A DNA stretch of 42,932 bases from NCBI GenBank assembly GCA_017474515.1, contig JAFVHN010000114.1, forward strand, positions 1-42,932, written 5' to 3'. Positions 16,296-26,712 of the stretch are shown here, in pieces; within the stretch, counting starts at the first letter, position 1; the number at the start of each line of letters is the position of its first letter. The stretch comes from Prevotella sp. (GTDB taxonomy: Bacteria; Bacteroidota; Bacteroidia; Bacteroidales; Bacteroidaceae). Both the position numbers and the translations under genes were made by a program. The notes beneath the pieces are model-generated. The model was not told where the DNA came from. It saw nothing but the letters and a program-made list of their open reading frames with translations, and did no database searches.

Positions 16296-17642
16296 TTAAT
16301 AGGCCTGCATGACTCCGTTTCTGGTGGAGCGGACACGGCCGGAATTAAGCAATCCCTCGTAATGACGCATCATCAGATGACTTTCAATTTGTGTCAGCGT
16401 GTCGATGACCACACCAACAAGAATCAGAAGCGACGTTCCGCCGAAGAACTGCGAGAAGCCGTCCTGCACTTTGAGGGCACCGGCAAATGCTGGCATGATA
16501 GCAATGAATGCAATAAACAGCGAACCGGGGAACGTGATACGCGACATGACGGTATCAATGAAGTCGGCTGTCGGTTTTCCGGGTTTCACACCGGGAATGA
16601 ATCCATTGTTGCGTTTCATATCTTCTGCCATCTGAGTGGGGTTCAGAGTAATGGCGGTATAGAAATATGTAAACACAATGATGAGGAATGCAAACACCAC
16701 GTTATAAAGGACGCTGTTTCTGTCGAGCAACATGCGGAGCACGGTGCTACGAGAGTCAGAAGAAATCTGGACAATGGTGAGGGGGATGAACATCACAGCC
16801 TGTGCAAAGATGATAGGCATCACATTGGCTGCGAACAACTTCAAAGGAATATACTGACGGGCACCGCCATACTGCTTGTTGCCTACAAGACGCTTGGCAT
16901 ACTGCACGGGCACCTTGCGCACACCCTGAACCAACAGGATGGCCAACAGGATGACAACATAGAGAATGACCAGCTCGGCAATGAACATAATCATGCCACC
17001 ACCGTGAGGTTCTGTCACCCTTGATGTCACTTCCTGAATAAATGCCTGCGGCAGACGGGCGATGATACCAATCATAATGATGATGGACACACCGTTGCCG
17101 ATGCCTTTGTCGGTAATGCGCTCACCCAGCCAAAGGATGAACATGGAGCCGGCAGCGAGAATGAAGGTTCCCGTAATCATGAAGAAGCCCCACGACACGC
17201 CTGTTGAGAGAGCACCAGCTGCCTGAACCTTCAGGTTGATGAGGTAGGCGGGAGCCTGGAACAGCAAGATGCCCACGGTGAGAAGGCGTGTGTACCACAT
17301 AATCTTCTTCCTTCCGCTTTCTCCTTCACGCTGCATTTTCTGGAAATAGGGGACGGCCACTGCCAGCAGCTGCATCACGATGGATGCAGAGATGTAGGGC
17401 ATGATTCCCAACGCGAAGATAGAGGCATTGGAGAAGGCACCACCAGAGAACATGTCAAGAAGAGACATAAGTCCACCTGCTGTCTGCTCGTGCAAATGGT
17501 TCAATGCGGCCGGTTCAATGCCAGGCAGCACGACGAAGGAACCAAAACGATAGATAGCGATAAACAATATGGTGATGAGGATTCGCTCGCGCAAATCCTC
17601 TATCTTCCAACAATTTCTCAGGTACTCAATTAATTTTTTCAT
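16296..17642 (-). CDS. secY: protein translocase subunit SecY
   Basis: A 448-residue polytopic protein with about ten membrane helices, forming the core of the SecYEG channel. Landmarks are the N-terminal cytoplasmic segment followed by ILITILFIAIYRFGSFVVLPGI, the plug region after GGLMSLLDMFSGGAF, the conserved MPYISASIVMQLL, and C-terminal loops with GLLNSGRVRSTRN. It lies 8 bases after rplO. Confidence 0.98.
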   Translation of the reverse strand: MKKLIEYLRNCWKIEDLRERILITILFIAIYRFGSFVVLPGIEPAALNHLHEQTAGGLMSLLDMFSGGAFSNASIFALGIMPYISASIVMQLLAVAVPYFQKMQREGESGRKKIMWYTRLLTVGILLFQAPAYLINLKVQAAGALSTGVSWGFFMITGTFILAAGSMFILWLGERITDKGIGNGVSIIIMIGIIARLPQAFIQEVTSRVTEPHGGGMIMFIAELVILYVVILLAILLVQGVRKVPVQYAKRLVGNKQYGGARQYIPLKLFAANVMPIIFAQAVMFIPLTIVQISSDSRSTVLRMLLDRNSVLYNVVFAFLIIVFTYFYTAITLNPTQMAEDMKRNNGFIPGVKPGKPTADFIDTVMSRITFPGSLFIAFIAIMPAFAGALKVQDGFSQFFGGTSLLILVGVVIDTLTQIESHLMMRHYEGLLNSGRVRSTRNGVMQAY

Positions 17643-17650
17643 TGAAGTAA

Positions 17651-18097
17651 TTAAATTATGATTGCGTTACCACCAACAGCCTTGATTGCCTCTTCAGCTG
17701 TCTTTGAGAAAGCATGAGCCTCAACATCGAGCTTCACGGTCAGTTCACCCTTGCCAAGAATCTTGACCAGTTCCCTGCCAGTGGTAAGACGGGCTTCGCG
17801 CAGTTCGGCGATGCCGATCTTGGTGAGGTTCTTCTGCTCTGCAAGTTTCTGAAGCGTTGACAGGTTTACTGCATGATATTCCTTATGGTTGATATTCTTG
17901 AAACCTGACTTCGGCACGCGACGCTGCAAAGGCATCTGGCCACCTTCAAATCCGATTTTCTTCTTATAACCTGAACGAGCCTTGGCGCCCTTGTGTCCAC
18001 GGGTAGAAGTACCACCGAGGCCGGAACCCGGACCGCGGCCAATACGACGGCGTGAATGTGTGGAGCCTGCTGCAGGCTTTAAAGTATGTAATTTCAT
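17651..18097 (-). CDS. rplO: 50S ribosomal protein L15
   Basis: A 148-residue protein. The extended Gly/Arg/Lys-rich N-terminus (RRRIGRGPGSGLGGTSTRGH) threads into 23S rRNA. The globular C-terminal domain covers about 70-148. It follows rpmD after about 30 bases. Confidence 0.98.
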   Translation of the reverse strand: MKLHTLKPAAGSTHSRRRIGRGPGSGLGGTSTRGHKGAKARSGYKKKIGFEGGQMPLQRRVPKSGFKNINHKEYHAVNLSTLQKLAEQKNLTKIGIAELREARLTTGRELVKILGKGELTVKLDVEAHAFSKTAEEAIKAVGGNAIII

Positions 18098-18129
18098 ATA
18101 TCCGTGTCTGTTAAAACGTTAAACGAAAA

Positions 18130-18306
18130 CTATTCTACTATGGTTACAAGGTGGTGGACCTTTTTGATCATTCCCCTGATACTGGGGCAATCTTCAACCT
18201 CTACGACCTGGGAGATCTTGTGAAGACCCAGAGCCAAAAGGGTGCGTTTCTGATCCATGGGAGCACCAATTCTACTCTTTATTTGCTTAATTTTAATGGT
18301 TGCCAT
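18130..18306 (-). CDS. rpmD: 50S ribosomal protein L30
   Basis: A 58-residue protein read directly: MATIKIKQIKSRIGAPMDQK, RTLLALGLHKISQVVEVED, CPSIRGMIKKVHHLVTIVE. The length and the KSxIG...TLxALGL pattern are diagnostic. It lies between rpsE and rplO in standard spc-operon order. Confidence 0.97.
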   Translation of the reverse strand: MATIKIKQIKSRIGAPMDQKRTLLALGLHKISQVVEVEDCPSIRGMIKKVHHLVTIVE

Positions 18307-18319
18307 AATTGCTTACAGA

Positions 18320-18826
18320 TTAGCCGTTAAACACTTTTTCCATGGGTATGCCACGCATTCCAGCGATGGTGTACGCATCCCTGATTTCACTAAGGGCAAG
18401 AATTGTTGCCTTCACCAGATTATGAGGGTTCGAGGAGCCTTTGCTCTTGGCAAGAACGTCCTTGATGCCTACGCTCTCAAGCACGGCACGCATGGCACCG
18501 CCGGCCACGAGTCCGGTACCGGCAGCTGCCGGTCTGAGGAACACCTGTGCACCGCCGAAACGTGCTTCGATTTCATGAGGTATGGTACCGTTGAGGACGG
18601 AAACCTTTACGAGGTTCTTCTTGGCGGCCTCTGTGCCTTTAGCGATTGCTGCGGTTACTTCACCGGCTTTGCCGAGTCCCCATCCGATGACGCCATTTCC
18701 GTCACCAACGACGACAATAGCAGCAAATGTGAATGTGCGACCACCTTTTGTGACCTTGGTAACACGGTTGATGGCAACCAAGCGGTCCTTCAACTCAACG
18801 TCGCTGTTTATCTTAACTTTATTCAT
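18320..18826 (-). CDS. rpsE: 30S ribosomal protein S5
   Basis: A 168-residue protein starting at ATG 18826 ([20 protein letters not shown]). A TTG two codons upstream is also in frame, but ATG is preferred. The N-terminal double-stranded RNA-binding-like domain contains [20 protein letters not shown], and the C-terminal domain has [21 protein letters not shown]5 acts in decoding fidelity. Confidence 0.97.
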   Translation of the reverse strand: MNKVKINSDVELKDRLVAINRVTKVTKGGRTFTFAAIVVVGDGNGVIGWGLGKAGEVTAAIAKGTEAAKKNLVKVSVLNGTIPHEIEARFGGAQVFLRPAAAGTGLVAGGAMRAVLESVGIKDVLAKSKGSSNPHNLVKATILALSEIRDAYTIAGMRGIPMEKVFNG

Positions 18827-18837
18827 TGTCAAATCGT

Positions 18838-19182
18838 TTAGAAATTAAGTCCACCTTTACGAGCTCCTTCAGCCAGTTCCTTCACACGTCCGTGGTAGAG
18901 ATAACCATTACGGTCGAACACCACCTGTGTGATTCCAGCCTCGAGGGCCTTCTTGGCAATCATCTCACCGACCTTGGATGCCTGTTCTTTTTTGGGCATG
19001 GCCTCCATGCCGAGCGAAGAAGCCGCGACAAGCGTCGTTCCTTTCAGGTCGTTAATAATCTGTACATATATCTGCTTGTTGCTGCGGAAGACGCTCATGC
19101 GAGGACGCTCTGCAGTACCATTCACGCGCTTACGAATTCTGAACTTTATCTTGATTCGCCTTTCTACTTTCTTTGTTGTCAT
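18838..19182 (-). CDS. rplR: 50S ribosomal protein L18
   Basis: A 114-residue 5S-rRNA-binding protein. The basic N-terminus ([20 protein letters not shown]) is followed by [20 protein letters not shown] and the terminal [20 protein letters not shown]. It is tightly spaced between rplF (18 bases) and rpsE. Confidence 0.98.
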   Translation of the reverse strand: MTTKKVERRIKIKFRIRKRVNGTAERPRMSVFRSNKQIYVQIINDLKGTTLVAASSLGMEAMPKKEQASKVGEMIAKKALEAGITQVVFDRNGYLYHGRVKELAEGARKGGLNF

Positions 19183-19200
19183 AGTCGTAAATATTTTAAA

Positions 19201-19767
19201 TTACTTAGCCGAAGCCGACTTACCAGACTTTCTACGAATAACTTCGCCTTTAAACAGGATACCTTTTCCTTTGTAGGGTTCAGGCATGCGGAAAGAACGA
19301 ATTTTAGCACAGATAAGGCCCAGCAACTCTTTATTGCAAGACTCAAGAATAATCTTCGGATTCTGATTACGCTCCGATTTCGTTTCAACTTTCACCTCTG
19401 CGGGCAACTGCAGGAAGATGGGGTGCGTGTAACCGAGGGAGAATTCAAGAATGTTTCCCTGGTTGGAGACGCGATAGCCCACGCCGACCAGTTCGAGTTC
19501 CTTGGTATAGCCCTCGCTAACGCCGATGACCATATTGTTGACCAAGGCACGATAGAGGCCGTGGAAGGCTTGTTTTTGCTTCTGGTTGACCGGACTTTTC
19601 TCGTCAATCTCGAAAACGAGGTGGCCATCTTCGTTCTTCACAACGATGGAGGGATCTACTTTCTGAGAGAGGGAGCCCTTGGGACCCTTCACGCTCACGA
19701 CGTTGTCCTTGATGTCGATATTAACGCCAGCAGGTATGGCAATTGGCATTTTACCTATTCTTGACAT
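19201..19767 (-). CDS. rplF: 50S ribosomal protein L6
   Basis: A 188-residue protein starting at ATG 19767 (MSRIGKMPIAIPAGVNID). The longer frame to 19815 overlaps rpsH and is rejected. Two tandem L6 folds are recognisable. The C-terminal signature region reads PEPYKGKGILFKGEVIRRKS. It binds 23S rRNA near the factor-binding centre. Confidence 0.97.
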   Translation of the reverse strand: MSRIGKMPIAIPAGVNIDIKDNVVSVKGPKGSLSQKVDPSIVVKNEDGHLVFEIDEKSPVNQKQKQAFHGLYRALVNNMVIGVSEGYTKELELVGVGYRVSNQGNILEFSLGYTHPIFLQLPAEVKVETKSERNQNPKIILESCNKELLGLICAKIRSFRMPEPYKGKGILFKGEVIRRKSGKSASAK

Positions 19768-19783
19768 AATGCTTCCTCCTTCA

Positions 19784-20179
19784 TTAATAGACGTAGCAAA
19801 GGACCTCGCCGCCAATCTTCAGCGTGGAGGCTTCCTTGTCTGTCATGACACCTTGGGACGTTGACAAGATGGCGATGCCAAGTCCGTTAATAACTCTCGG
19901 CATGTCTTTGTAGCCAGTGTATTTGCGAAGACCTGGCTTAGACACTCTCTTCAGAACCTTGATGGCGTTCTGCTTTGTTTCGGGATGGTACTTCAAAGCA
20001 ACCTTGATAGTACCCTGAGGTCCGTCATCCACGAACTTGTAGTTTAGGATGTAACCTTTCTCGAAGAGGATTTTTGTGATTTCCTTCTTCAAGTTTGAAG
20101 CTGGGATTTCCACAACACGGTGATGAGCCATGATTGCGTTTCTCAACCTCGTCAGATAATCTGCTATTGGATCTGTCAT
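19784..20179 (-). CDS. rpsH: 30S ribosomal protein S8
   Basis: A 131-residue protein: DPIADYLTRLRNAIMAHHR at the N-terminus and the conserved GLGIAILSTSQGVMTDKEA near the end. It is a primary 16S rRNA binder, and in E. coli also the spc-operon repressor; regulation here is not shown. It follows rpsN after about 60 bases. Confidence 0.98.
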   Translation of the reverse strand: MTDPIADYLTRLRNAIMAHHRVVEIPASNLKKEITKILFEKGYILNYKFVDDGPQGTIKVALKYHPETKQNAIKVLKRVSKPGLRKYTGYKDMPRVINGLGIAILSTSQGVMTDKEASTLKIGGEVLCYVY

Positions 20180-20241
20180 AAAATATAAAAAATTTAATTA
20201 ATCGGGACTCCCCCGACAATATTAAAAAAGTAGCTCTTCTT

Positions 20242-20559
20242 TTACCAGCTGGCTTTTTTTACGCCAGGTATGAGACCGGCAGAGGCCATTTCGCGGAATT
20301 GAATACGCGAAAGACCGAACTGACGGATATAACCTTTCGGACGACCTGTAATCTTGCAACGGTTGTGCAACCTGATGGGGTTCGCGTTCTTGGGGATGCT
20401 CTGCAGTTTGCGAGCAGCCTGGTATGCTGCCAAGGCGCCTTCTTCGGTGGAAACGTCAGAAGTGGCAATGATTTTCTTAAGGGCTGCGCGTTTTTCTGCG
20501 TAGCGGGCAACCAGCTTGGCACGCTTCACCTCACGGGCTTTCATTGATTCTTTTGCCAT
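20242..20559 (-). CDS. rpsN: 30S ribosomal protein S14, zinc-independent form
   Basis: A 105-residue protein. [20 protein letters not shown] starts the long C-minus form, and the two CxxC pairs of zinc-binding S14 are absent (only RLHNRC remains). The end is [20 protein letters not shown] plus ASW. It is slightly longer than many Bacteroidota homologues because of the central segment around residues 30-55. It follows rplE after 5 bases. Confidence 0.97.
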   Translation of the reverse strand: MAKESMKAREVKRAKLVARYAEKRAALKKIIATSDVSTEEGALAAYQAARKLQSIPKNANPIRLHNRCKITGRPKGYIRQFGLSRIQFREMASAGLIPGVKKASW

Positions 20560-20564
20560 ATCTC

Positions 20565-21122
20565 TTATTCTTTGTTAGCGTTCTTGAATGGGAGGCCGAA
20601 ACCCTTGAGCAGGGCATAACCCTCTTCGTCGGTCTTTGCCGTAGTGACAAAGGTGATGTTCATTCCCTGGATGCGGTCGATGGTGTCGATGTTGATTTCA
20701 GGGAAGATAATCTGCTCCTGAATGCCGAGTGTGTAGTTACCACGTCCATCGAATTTGCTCTCAATGCCCTTGAAGTCGCGGATACGCGGGAGAGCGATAC
20801 GGACGAGCTTCTCGAGGAACTCATACATCCTCTCGCGACGCAGTGTCACCATGACGCCGATGGGCATCTTCTTACGGAGCTTGAAGTTCGCAATGTCCTT
20901 CTTTGAATAGGTAGCCACAGCCTTCTGACCCGTGATGGTGGTAATCTCGTTGATGGCCACATCAATGATTTTCTTGTCTTGCGTAGCGTCGCCCAGGCCC
21001 TGGTTCACCACAATTTTCTTCAATACAGGAATCTGCATGGTAGAAGTATAGTTGAACTGCTTCTGCAGGGCGGGAGCAATCTTCTCCTTATATTCTTTCT
21101 TTAACTGTGCTGTGTTCATCAT
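20565..21122 (-). CDS. rplE: 50S ribosomal protein L5
   Basis: A 185-residue 5S-rRNA-binding protein with [19 protein letters not shown] and [20 protein letters not shown]. Its ATG overlaps the rplX TGA (ATGA), a sign of coupled translation. A second ATG one codon later is an equally possible start. Confidence 0.98.
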   Translation of the reverse strand: MMNTAQLKKEYKEKIAPALQKQFNYTSTMQIPVLKKIVVNQGLGDATQDKKIIDVAINEITTITGQKAVATYSKKDIANFKLRKKMPIGVMVTLRRERMYEFLEKLVRIALPRIRDFKGIESKFDGRGNYTLGIQEQIIFPEINIDTIDRIQGMNITFVTTAKTDEEGYALLKGFGLPFKNANKE

Positions 21123-21454
21123 TTAATCTCCTCTCCAGACTTTTTAGAAATACGAATGACGTTTTTTCCTTCATGCCTGACTGATATACGGGTTGGCTCA
21201 CCAGTTTTGGGATCAACCAGACTTAAATTCGAGATATGGATGGGAGCCTCCTGCTTGACGAAGCCGCCCTGGGGGTACTTGGCCGAAGGCTTAGTGCTCT
21301 TAGTGACGATATTGACACCTTCCACGATGGCACGCTGCTCTTTGGGGAGCACCTTGAGCACCTTATGAGGGGTCTTATCGCCCTTGACCCTGAAATTGTC
21401 CTTTCCGGCAATCACAAGGACCATGTCACCTTTTCTGATATGCAACTTACTCAT
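21119..21454 (-). CDS. rplX: 50S ribosomal protein L24
   Basis: A 111-residue protein starting at ATG 21454 ([20 protein letters not shown]). The frame extends to 21505 but would overlap rplN. The KOW motif spans about 5-35, followed by [20 protein letters not shown]. It initiates 50S assembly. Confidence 0.97.
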   Translation of the reverse strand: MSKLHIRKGDMVLVIAGKDNFRVKGDKTPHKVLKVLPKEQRAIVEGVNIVTKSTKPSAKYPQGGFVKQEAPIHISNLSLVDPKTGEPTRISVRHEGKNVIRISKKSGEEIK

Positions 21455-21476
21455 TACAAATAATCTGTTTAAATAA

Positions 21477-21842
21477 TTAAAGTACCTCGGGTGCCAATGA
21501 AACAACCTTCATGTTGACAGCTCTCAGTTCCCTGGCCACGGGGCCGAAGATACGGCTGCCGCGAAGTTCGCCAGCATTATTGAGCAGCACGCAAGCGTTA
21601 TCGTCGAAGCGGATGTAAGAGCCATCCTGACGGCGGATTTCCTTCTTTGTGCGTACAACCAAAGCCTTAGACACTGCACCTTTTTTTACATCACTTGTCG
21701 GGATGGCGTTCTTGATGGCAACAACAATCACATCACCGACGCTGGCATAGCGGCGGCGAGTACCACCGAGCACGCGGATGCACAAAGCCTCGCGGGCACC
21801 GCTGTTGTCAGCAACTGTAAGTCTTGATTCTGCTTGTATCAT
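21477..21842 (-). CDS. rplN: 50S ribosomal protein L14
   Basis: A 121-residue protein beginning [20 protein letters not shown], with [13 protein letters not shown] near the C-terminus. It forms an inter-subunit bridge. It lies 2 bases after rpsQ. Confidence 0.98.
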   Translation of the reverse strand: MIQAESRLTVADNSGAREALCIRVLGGTRRRYASVGDVIVVAIKNAIPTSDVKKGAVSKALVVRTKKEIRRQDGSYIRFDDNACVLLNNAGELRGSRIFGPVARELRAVNMKVVSLAPEVL

Positions 21843-21844
21843 AA

Positions 21845-22102
21845 TTACTTAGCCTTTTCAACGATTTGAACTAATCTCCATCTCTTTGTCTTCGACAGCG
21901 GACGGGTTTCCATAATAAGTACGGTATCGCCAATGTTGGCTTCATTCTTCTCGTCATGTGCATGATACTTCTTGGTCTTCTGCACAAACTTACCGTAAAT
22001 AGGGTGCTTCTCTTTGAACTTCGATGCAATAACAATGGTTTTATCCATTTTGTTGCTGATGACGACACCCTGCCTTGTTTTTCTTAAATTTCTTGTTTCC
22101 AT
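21845..22102 (-). CDS. rpsQ: 30S ribosomal protein S17
   Basis: An 85-residue OB-fold protein, [20 protein letters not shown], ending with the family signature [20 protein letters not shown]. An ATG three codons upstream (22111) is also in frame, but METRN fits the homologous N-terminus better. Confidence 0.96.
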   Translation of the reverse strand: METRNLRKTRQGVVISNKMDKTIVIASKFKEKHPIYGKFVQKTKKYHAHDEKNEANIGDTVLIMETRPLSKTKRWRLVQIVEKAK

Positions 22103-22113
22103 CTGGACCATTG

Positions 22114-22308
22114 TTATTTGTTGAGTTCTCTCTGACGAAGCACTGTCTTCATACGTGCAATATCACGACGGGCAGCCTTAATCAAAGAGGGATTCTCCAG
22201 CGGTGTGATTGCGTGGTTGAGCCTCATCTGGTGCAGCTTCTCCACTTCTGTCTGCAAGCGTTCCACCAACTCGTTGGTAGAAAGTTCTCTAACTTCTTGA
22301 ATCTTCAT
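22114..22308 (-). CDS. rpmC: 50S ribosomal protein L29
   Basis: A 64-residue two-helix protein: [20 protein letters not shown] and the conserved [20 protein letters not shown]. It lies near the polypeptide exit and helps form the SRP and trigger-factor docking site. It lies 2 bases after rplP. Confidence 0.97.
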   Translation of the reverse strand: MKIQEVRELSTNELVERLQTEVEKLHQMRLNHAITPLENPSLIKAARRDIARMKTVLRQRELNK

Positions 22309-22310
22309 AA

Positions 22311-22739
22311 TTAAGCGTTTTTATCGTAATCACGTCTGACGACAAATTTTGTTTTTACCGGCAACTTCTGAGCGCCGAGGCGGAGAGCCTCCTTGGCGAC
22401 TTCAAAAGGAACGCCTTCTACTTCGAACAGCATGCGTCCGGGAGTGACGGGAGCCACCCATCCTGCGGGGTCACCTTTACCTTTACCCATTCGGACGTCG
22501 GCCGGTTTGCGGGTGATGGGTTTATCGGGGAACACGCGTATCCAAACCTGGCCCTCACGTTGCATGTAGCGGTTGATGGCAACACGTGCAGCTTCGAGCT
22601 GACGGCTGTCAAGCCATTTTGCATCAAGCGTCTTGATGCCGAACGAACCGAAAGCCAGCTGGGTGCCCCTGTGGGCATTGCCCTTATTGCCACGTCCGTC
22701 TTGCGGTCTTCTATATCTTACTCTTTTAGGCTGTAACAT
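22311..22739 (-). CDS. rplP: 50S ribosomal protein L16
   Basis: A 142-residue protein: [40 protein letters not shown], and the A-site loop [20 protein letters not shown]. It binds near the peptidyl-transferase A-site. Confidence 0.98.
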   Translation of the reverse strand: MLQPKRVRYRRPQDGRGNKGNAHRGTQLAFGSFGIKTLDAKWLDSRQLEAARVAINRYMQREGQVWIRVFPDKPITRKPADVRMGKGKGDPAGWVAPVTPGRMLFEVEGVPFEVAKEALRLGAQKLPVKTKFVVRRDYDKNA

Positions 22740-22753
22740 GACTAAACTTTCTT

Positions 22754-23473
22754 TTAACGGTTATTGTTTCTCTTGCGTCCACGACCCATTTTCCCGTTTC
22801 CGCGTCCCATGGACTTTTCCTGGGTGAAATTGGGAGCGAGGTCCACTTTTCCGTACACTTCGCCTCTGCAGATCCACACTTTGATGCCAAGCACTCCTAC
22901 CTTGGTCAAAGCCTCTGTCTGGCAGTAGTCGATATCGGCACGATAAGTGTGCAGAGGGGTACGGCCTTCCTTAAGCATTTCGCTACGGGCGATTTCAGCA
23001 CCGTTGAGGCGTCCGGAAATCTGCACCTTGATGCCCTCGGCGCCAGCGCGCATGGTGTTGGCGATGGCCTGCTTGATGGCACGGCGATAAGCGATCTTGC
23101 CTTCCACCTGGCGTGCAATGTTCGTAGCAACGATTGTTGCGTCGAGCTCGGGTTTCTTTACCTCAAAGATGTTGATCTGGATTTCCTTGTCATAGAGTTT
23201 CTTCAGCTCTTCTTTCAGCTTGTCAACATCCTGTCCACCTTTACCAATGACGATGCCGGGCCTGGCCGTGCAGATAGTAATGGTGACCAGCTTCAGCGTG
23301 CGCTCAATGACGATTCTTGAAACGCTGGCCTTGGCTAAACGTTCGTTCAGGTACTTGCGGATTTTCTGGTCTTCCACCAGGTTGTCTCCGAAGTTCTTGC
23401 CACCGAACCAGTTTGAGTCCCAACCGCGGATAATTCCCAGACGGTTGCTTATTGGATTAACTTTCTGTCCCAT
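22754..23473 (-). CDS. rpsC: 30S ribosomal protein S3
   Basis: A 239-residue protein. [20 protein letters not shown] opens it. The type II KH domain (about 40-110) contains [19 protein letters not shown], and the C-terminal domain contains [13 protein letters not shown]3 lines the mRNA entry and helicase site. The basic tail ends in an Arg/Asn run. Confidence 0.98.
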   Translation of the reverse strand: MGQKVNPISNRLGIIRGWDSNWFGGKNFGDNLVEDQKIRKYLNERLAKASVSRIVIERTLKLVTITICTARPGIVIGKGGQDVDKLKEELKKLYDKEIQINIFEVKKPELDATIVATNIARQVEGKIAYRRAIKQAIANTMRAGAEGIKVQISGRLNGAEIARSEMLKEGRTPLHTYRADIDYCQTEALTKVGVLGIKVWICRGEVYGKVDLAPNFTQEKSMGRGNGKMGRGRKRNNNR

Positions 23474-23478
23474 TCTAT

Positions 23479-23886
23479 TTATTCATTTACGTCATTAGGT
23501 TTAGCGTCTACAAACAGCGTCACATGGTTTGAACGCTTACGGATGCGGTATCCGCGTCCCTGCGGTGCGGGGCGCATGCGCTTGAGCGTAGGGCCTTCGT
23601 CAACGAACACCCTTGAGATGTACAGCTCGCCTTCCTCTGCCTTGCGGTCGTTTTTCTGTTCCCAGTTGTTGATGGCAGAGCGGAGCAGTTTCTCCACGTC
23701 GGCCGATGCTGCTTTCTTGGAAAATCTCAACACGCCAAGGGCACGGTTGACCTCCATCCCGCGAATCATGTCAACGACATAGCGCATTTTGCGGGGTGAA
23801 GACGGCACATTGTTAAGCTTGGCAAAATATTGTGTCTTGCGTGCTTCCTTGATTTTTTCAGCCAATATATGTTTTCTCTTTCCCAT
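23479..23886 (-). CDS. rplV: 50S ribosomal protein L22
   Basis: A 135-residue protein: [20 protein letters not shown], the long hairpin that reaches into the exit tunnel (about 90-115), and the end [20 protein letters not shown]. It lies 5 bases before rpsC. Confidence 0.98.
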   Translation of the reverse strand: MGKRKHILAEKIKEARKTQYFAKLNNVPSSPRKMRYVVDMIRGMEVNRALGVLRFSKKAASADVEKLLRSAINNWEQKNDRKAEEGELYISRVFVDEGPTLKRMRPAPQGRGYRIRKRSNHVTLFVDAKPNDVNE

Positions 23887-23919
23887 TATTGCTTCTAATG
23901 TTTAAATGGTTCTACCCGT

Positions 23920-24186
23920 TTACTTCTTATTACCGGCATGACCACCGAAACGGCGTGTGGGAGCGAACTCACCCAGCTTGTGGCCGACCATGTTCTCAGT
24001 AATGTAAACAGGGATAAATTTGTTACCGTTATGAACAGCTACAGTGTGTCCCACGAAATCGGGGGAGATCATTGAAGCCCTGGCCCATGTCTTGACGACA
24101 TTCTTCTTGCCGCTCTCATTCATGGCGAGAATCTTTTTCTCCAGCGACACGTTGATGTAGGGGCCTTTTTTTAATGAACGACTCAT
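23920..24186 (-). CDS. rpsS: 30S ribosomal protein S19
   Basis: An 88-residue protein: [40 protein letters not shown] and [18 protein letters not shown]. It sits in the 30S head with S13, near the A-site. Confidence 0.98.
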   Translation of the reverse strand: MSRSLKKGPYINVSLEKKILAMNESGKKNVVKTWARASMISPDFVGHTVAVHNGNKFIPVYITENMVGHKLGEFAPTRRFGGHAGNKK

Positions 24187-24208
24187 AATTTACTTCAGTT
24201 TACTTGTT

Positions 24209-25036
24209 TTACTTCTTACTTGCTCTTGCGATGATGTACTTGTTCGAGAGCTTCTTCGGAGCACGAGTCTTGAGACCCTTTGCATACAAGCCCTTGCGCG
24301 AGCGCGGATGTCCACCGCTCTGGCGACCTTCACCACCGCCCATCGGGTGATCGTGCGGGTTCATCACGACGCCGCGGTTGTGCGGGCGACGGCCCAGCCA
24401 GCGCGAGCGTCCGGCCTTACCCGACTGCTCAAGAGCGTGGCTCTCATTTCCCACGACGCCCACGGTAGCCCTGCATGCGCTGAGGATTTTGCGAGTTTCG
24501 CCCGAGGGGAGTTTAATCACACAATAACTGCCTTCACGAGAAGTAAGCTGGGCAAAGTTACCAGCCGAACGAACCAACTTGGCGCCTTGTCCGGGGCGGA
24601 GCTCGATGTTGTGAATCATCGTACCCACGGGAATGTTTGCCAGCGGGAGGGCGTTGCCCACTTCGGGTGCTGCCTCAGCGCCCGAGTTCAGGGTTGTGCC
24701 CACCTGAAGTCCATTAGGAGCAATAATGTAACGTTTTTCACCATCTGCGTAGAACAACAAAGCGATACGGGCCGAGCGGTTCGGATCGTACTCAATTGTT
24801 TTCACTACGGCAGGAACACCATCTTTCTCTCGTTTGAAGTCGATGATACGATATCTGCGCTTGTGTCCGCCGCCCATGTAGCGCACGGTCATCTTACCGG
24901 TGTTGTTACGTCCGCCGGTGGAGCGCTTGCCGTAAACGAGAGACTTCTCTGGCACGGATGCAGTAATTTCCTCGAACGTGCCAATAATTCTGTGTCTTTG
25001 ACCGGGAGTAACCGGCTTTAATTTACGTACTGCCAT
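24209..25036 (-). CDS. rplB: 50S ribosomal protein L2
   Basis: A 275-residue protein: [20 protein letters not shown], the OB and SH3-like domains, and the universally conserved C-terminal loop [20 protein letters not shown] with the histidine important for peptidyl transfer. It lies between rplW (7 bases) and rpsS. Confidence 0.99.
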   Translation of the reverse strand: MAVRKLKPVTPGQRHRIIGTFEEITASVPEKSLVYGKRSTGGRNNTGKMTVRYMGGGHKRRYRIIDFKREKDGVPAVVKTIEYDPNRSARIALLFYADGEKRYIIAPNGLQVGTTLNSGAEAAPEVGNALPLANIPVGTMIHNIELRPGQGAKLVRSAGNFAQLTSREGSYCVIKLPSGETRKILSACRATVGVVGNESHALEQSGKAGRSRWLGRRPHNRGVVMNPHDHPMGGGEGRQSGGHPRSRKGLYAKGLKTRAPKKLSNKYIIARASKK

Positions 25037-25043
25037 TTTTTAT

Positions 25044-25388
25044 TTAAATATTGCTGTAAAAATCAATCACGTCGCCCTCTTTCAGGGTTACGATAGCCTT
25101 CTTGAATGCGTTACGCTGTCCTTTCACGAATCCGAGCTTTGTGTAGCGGCGCGAGCGCTTGCCCGAATAGCGCATGGTATTGACATCGAGAACCGTCACG
25201 TTGTACAGGTCTTCGATTTCCTTCTTTATCTCCAGCTTGTTTGCTTCTGGACGGACGATGAAGCCATACTTTGTTTCAGCTTTCTTAACGCGTTCCTGTC
25301 CTTTTACCTTATAGGTTTTCTGCTCAGACGTCTTATCTGTAATCTTGGTCATCTTCTCAGTGACCAAAGGTTTGATGATAAATGCCAT
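25044..25388 (-). CDS. rplW: 50S ribosomal protein L23
   Basis: A 114-residue protein: MAFIIKPLVTEKMTKITDKT, FIVRPEANKLEIKKEIEDLY, and the terminal LKEGDVIDFYSNI. It sits at the tunnel exit and docks trigger factor and SRP. The extra charged stretch after residue 17 (TDKTSEQKTYKVKGQERVKK) lengthens it relative to E. coli L23. Confidence 0.97.
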   Translation of the reverse strand: MAFIIKPLVTEKMTKITDKTSEQKTYKVKGQERVKKAETKYGFIVRPEANKLEIKKEIEDLYNVTVLDVNTMRYSGKRSRRYTKLGFVKGQRNAFKKAIVTLKEGDVIDFYSNI

Positions 25389-25400
25389 ATTGATGTCTCC

Positions 25401-26033
25401 TTAATTCTTATCTAAGATACCGTCGATCAACTTCAACGAGTTTTCGGTCACGACAAGCACTTCAGCATTCAATATTTTGTAAGCATTGATAGCTGTTGCC
25501 TCCATGACTTCGGTGCGCTGCAGATTACGAGCCGACAAATATACGTTTTTATTTATACTTGACAAAACGAGAAGGAGTTTTTTGCCATCGACTTTAAGAT
25601 TTTTAGTAATATTTACGAATTCTTTAGTCTTCGGGGCTTCAAAATTGAAATCTTCTACCACAATGATGGCGTTCTCCTGAGCCTTATAGGACAATGCACT
25701 TTTACGTGCGAGCACCTTTACTTTCTTGTTCAGCTTGGTGCGATAGTCGCGGGGCTTGGGGCCGAAAGCGCGTGCGCCGCCCACGAGCACGGGCGAGTTG
25801 ATGTCGCCGCGCCTTGCACCGCCGCTGCCTTTCTGGCGGATGAGCTTGCGTGTGGAACCGGCATGCTCGCTGCGTTCCTTGGCTTTAGCCGTTCCCTGGC
25901 GCTGGTTACCCAAATACTGTTTTACATCCAGGTAAAGAACATGGTCGTTCGGTTCAATGCCGAAGATAGCCTCATTAAGAGTAACCTTTCTTCCGGTATC
26001 CTGGCCTTTTATGTTTAATACGCTAACTTCCAT
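25401..26033 (-). CDS. rplD: 50S ribosomal protein L4
   Basis: A 210-residue protein. The long tunnel-lining loop includes [20 protein letters not shown] and [20 protein letters not shown]. In E. coli L4 also represses the S10 operon; no such leader was identified here. The ATG overlaps the rplC stop by one base (TAATG). Confidence 0.98.
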   Translation of the reverse strand: MEVSVLNIKGQDTGRKVTLNEAIFGIEPNDHVLYLDVKQYLGNQRQGTAKAKERSEHAGSTRKLIRQKGSGGARRGDINSPVLVGGARAFGPKPRDYRTKLNKKVKVLARKSALSYKAQENAIIVVEDFNFEAPKTKEFVNITKNLKVDGKKLLLVLSSINKNVYLSARNLQRTEVMEATAINAYKILNAEVLVVTENSLKLIDGILDKN

Positions 26034-26647
26034 TATTTATTGATCATTACTGTTGAACCATTGCAACCAGCGACGCTTCCCTTAACGATGATGAGATTGC
26101 TCTCTGGTATTACCTTTAACACTCTCAGGTTTTGTGTGGTCACGCGGTCGCCGCCCATCTGGCCGCCCATTCGCATTCCCTTGAACACTTTGGCAGGGTA
26201 CGAGCACGCACCGATGGAACCCGGCTTGCGGGCGCGGTCATCCTGACCGTGGGTGCTCTGTCCGACACCGCCGAAACCGTGGCGCTTCATGACGCCCTGG
26301 AATCCCTTACCTTTAGAAGTTCCAACCACGTCAACAAAGGCCGCGTCGTTGAAGATTTCCACAGTAATGGTGTCACCGAGGTTGTATTCCTCGTCAAACT
26401 TGAACTCGGCCAAGTGGCGCTTAGGTGTTGTACCTGCTTTCTTGAAGACGCCCATCATCGGTTTGGTGGTGTTCTTTTCCTTAGCTTCGCCGAAGCTGAG
26501 CTGAACAGCCTGATAGCCATCTTTCTCGAGCGTTTTGATTTGGGTGACAACACAAGGACCTGCTTCGATAACAGTGCACGGCACATTCTTGCCGTCGGCA
26601 CTGAAAACGGATGTCATTCCGATTTTTCTTCCTAATAATCCTGGCAT
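26033..26647 (-). CDS. rplC: 50S ribosomal protein L3
   Basis: A 204-residue protein: [20 protein letters not shown], the extended loop [20 protein letters not shown], and [20 protein letters not shown]. It nucleates 50S assembly. It follows rpsJ after 65 bases. Confidence 0.98.
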   Translation of the reverse strand: MPGLLGRKIGMTSVFSADGKNVPCTVIEAGPCVVTQIKTLEKDGYQAVQLSFGEAKEKNTTKPMMGVFKKAGTTPKRHLAEFKFDEEYNLGDTITVEIFNDAAFVDVVGTSKGKGFQGVMKRHGFGGVGQSTHGQDDRARKPGSIGACSYPAKVFKGMRMGGQMGGDRVTTQNLRVLKVIPESNLIIVKGSVAGCNGSTVMINK

Positions 26648-26712
26648 TTCAATTGATGATTAAATAAAAATACGATTTGAACCAAATTTACTTCTAATAC
26701 GACTCAAAAGTC

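Noticed and set aside
16296-17642. Missing adk as a deletion
   Set aside because: secY-map-infA without adk is, as far as I know, a usual arrangement in Bacteroidota, so it is not evidence of loss.
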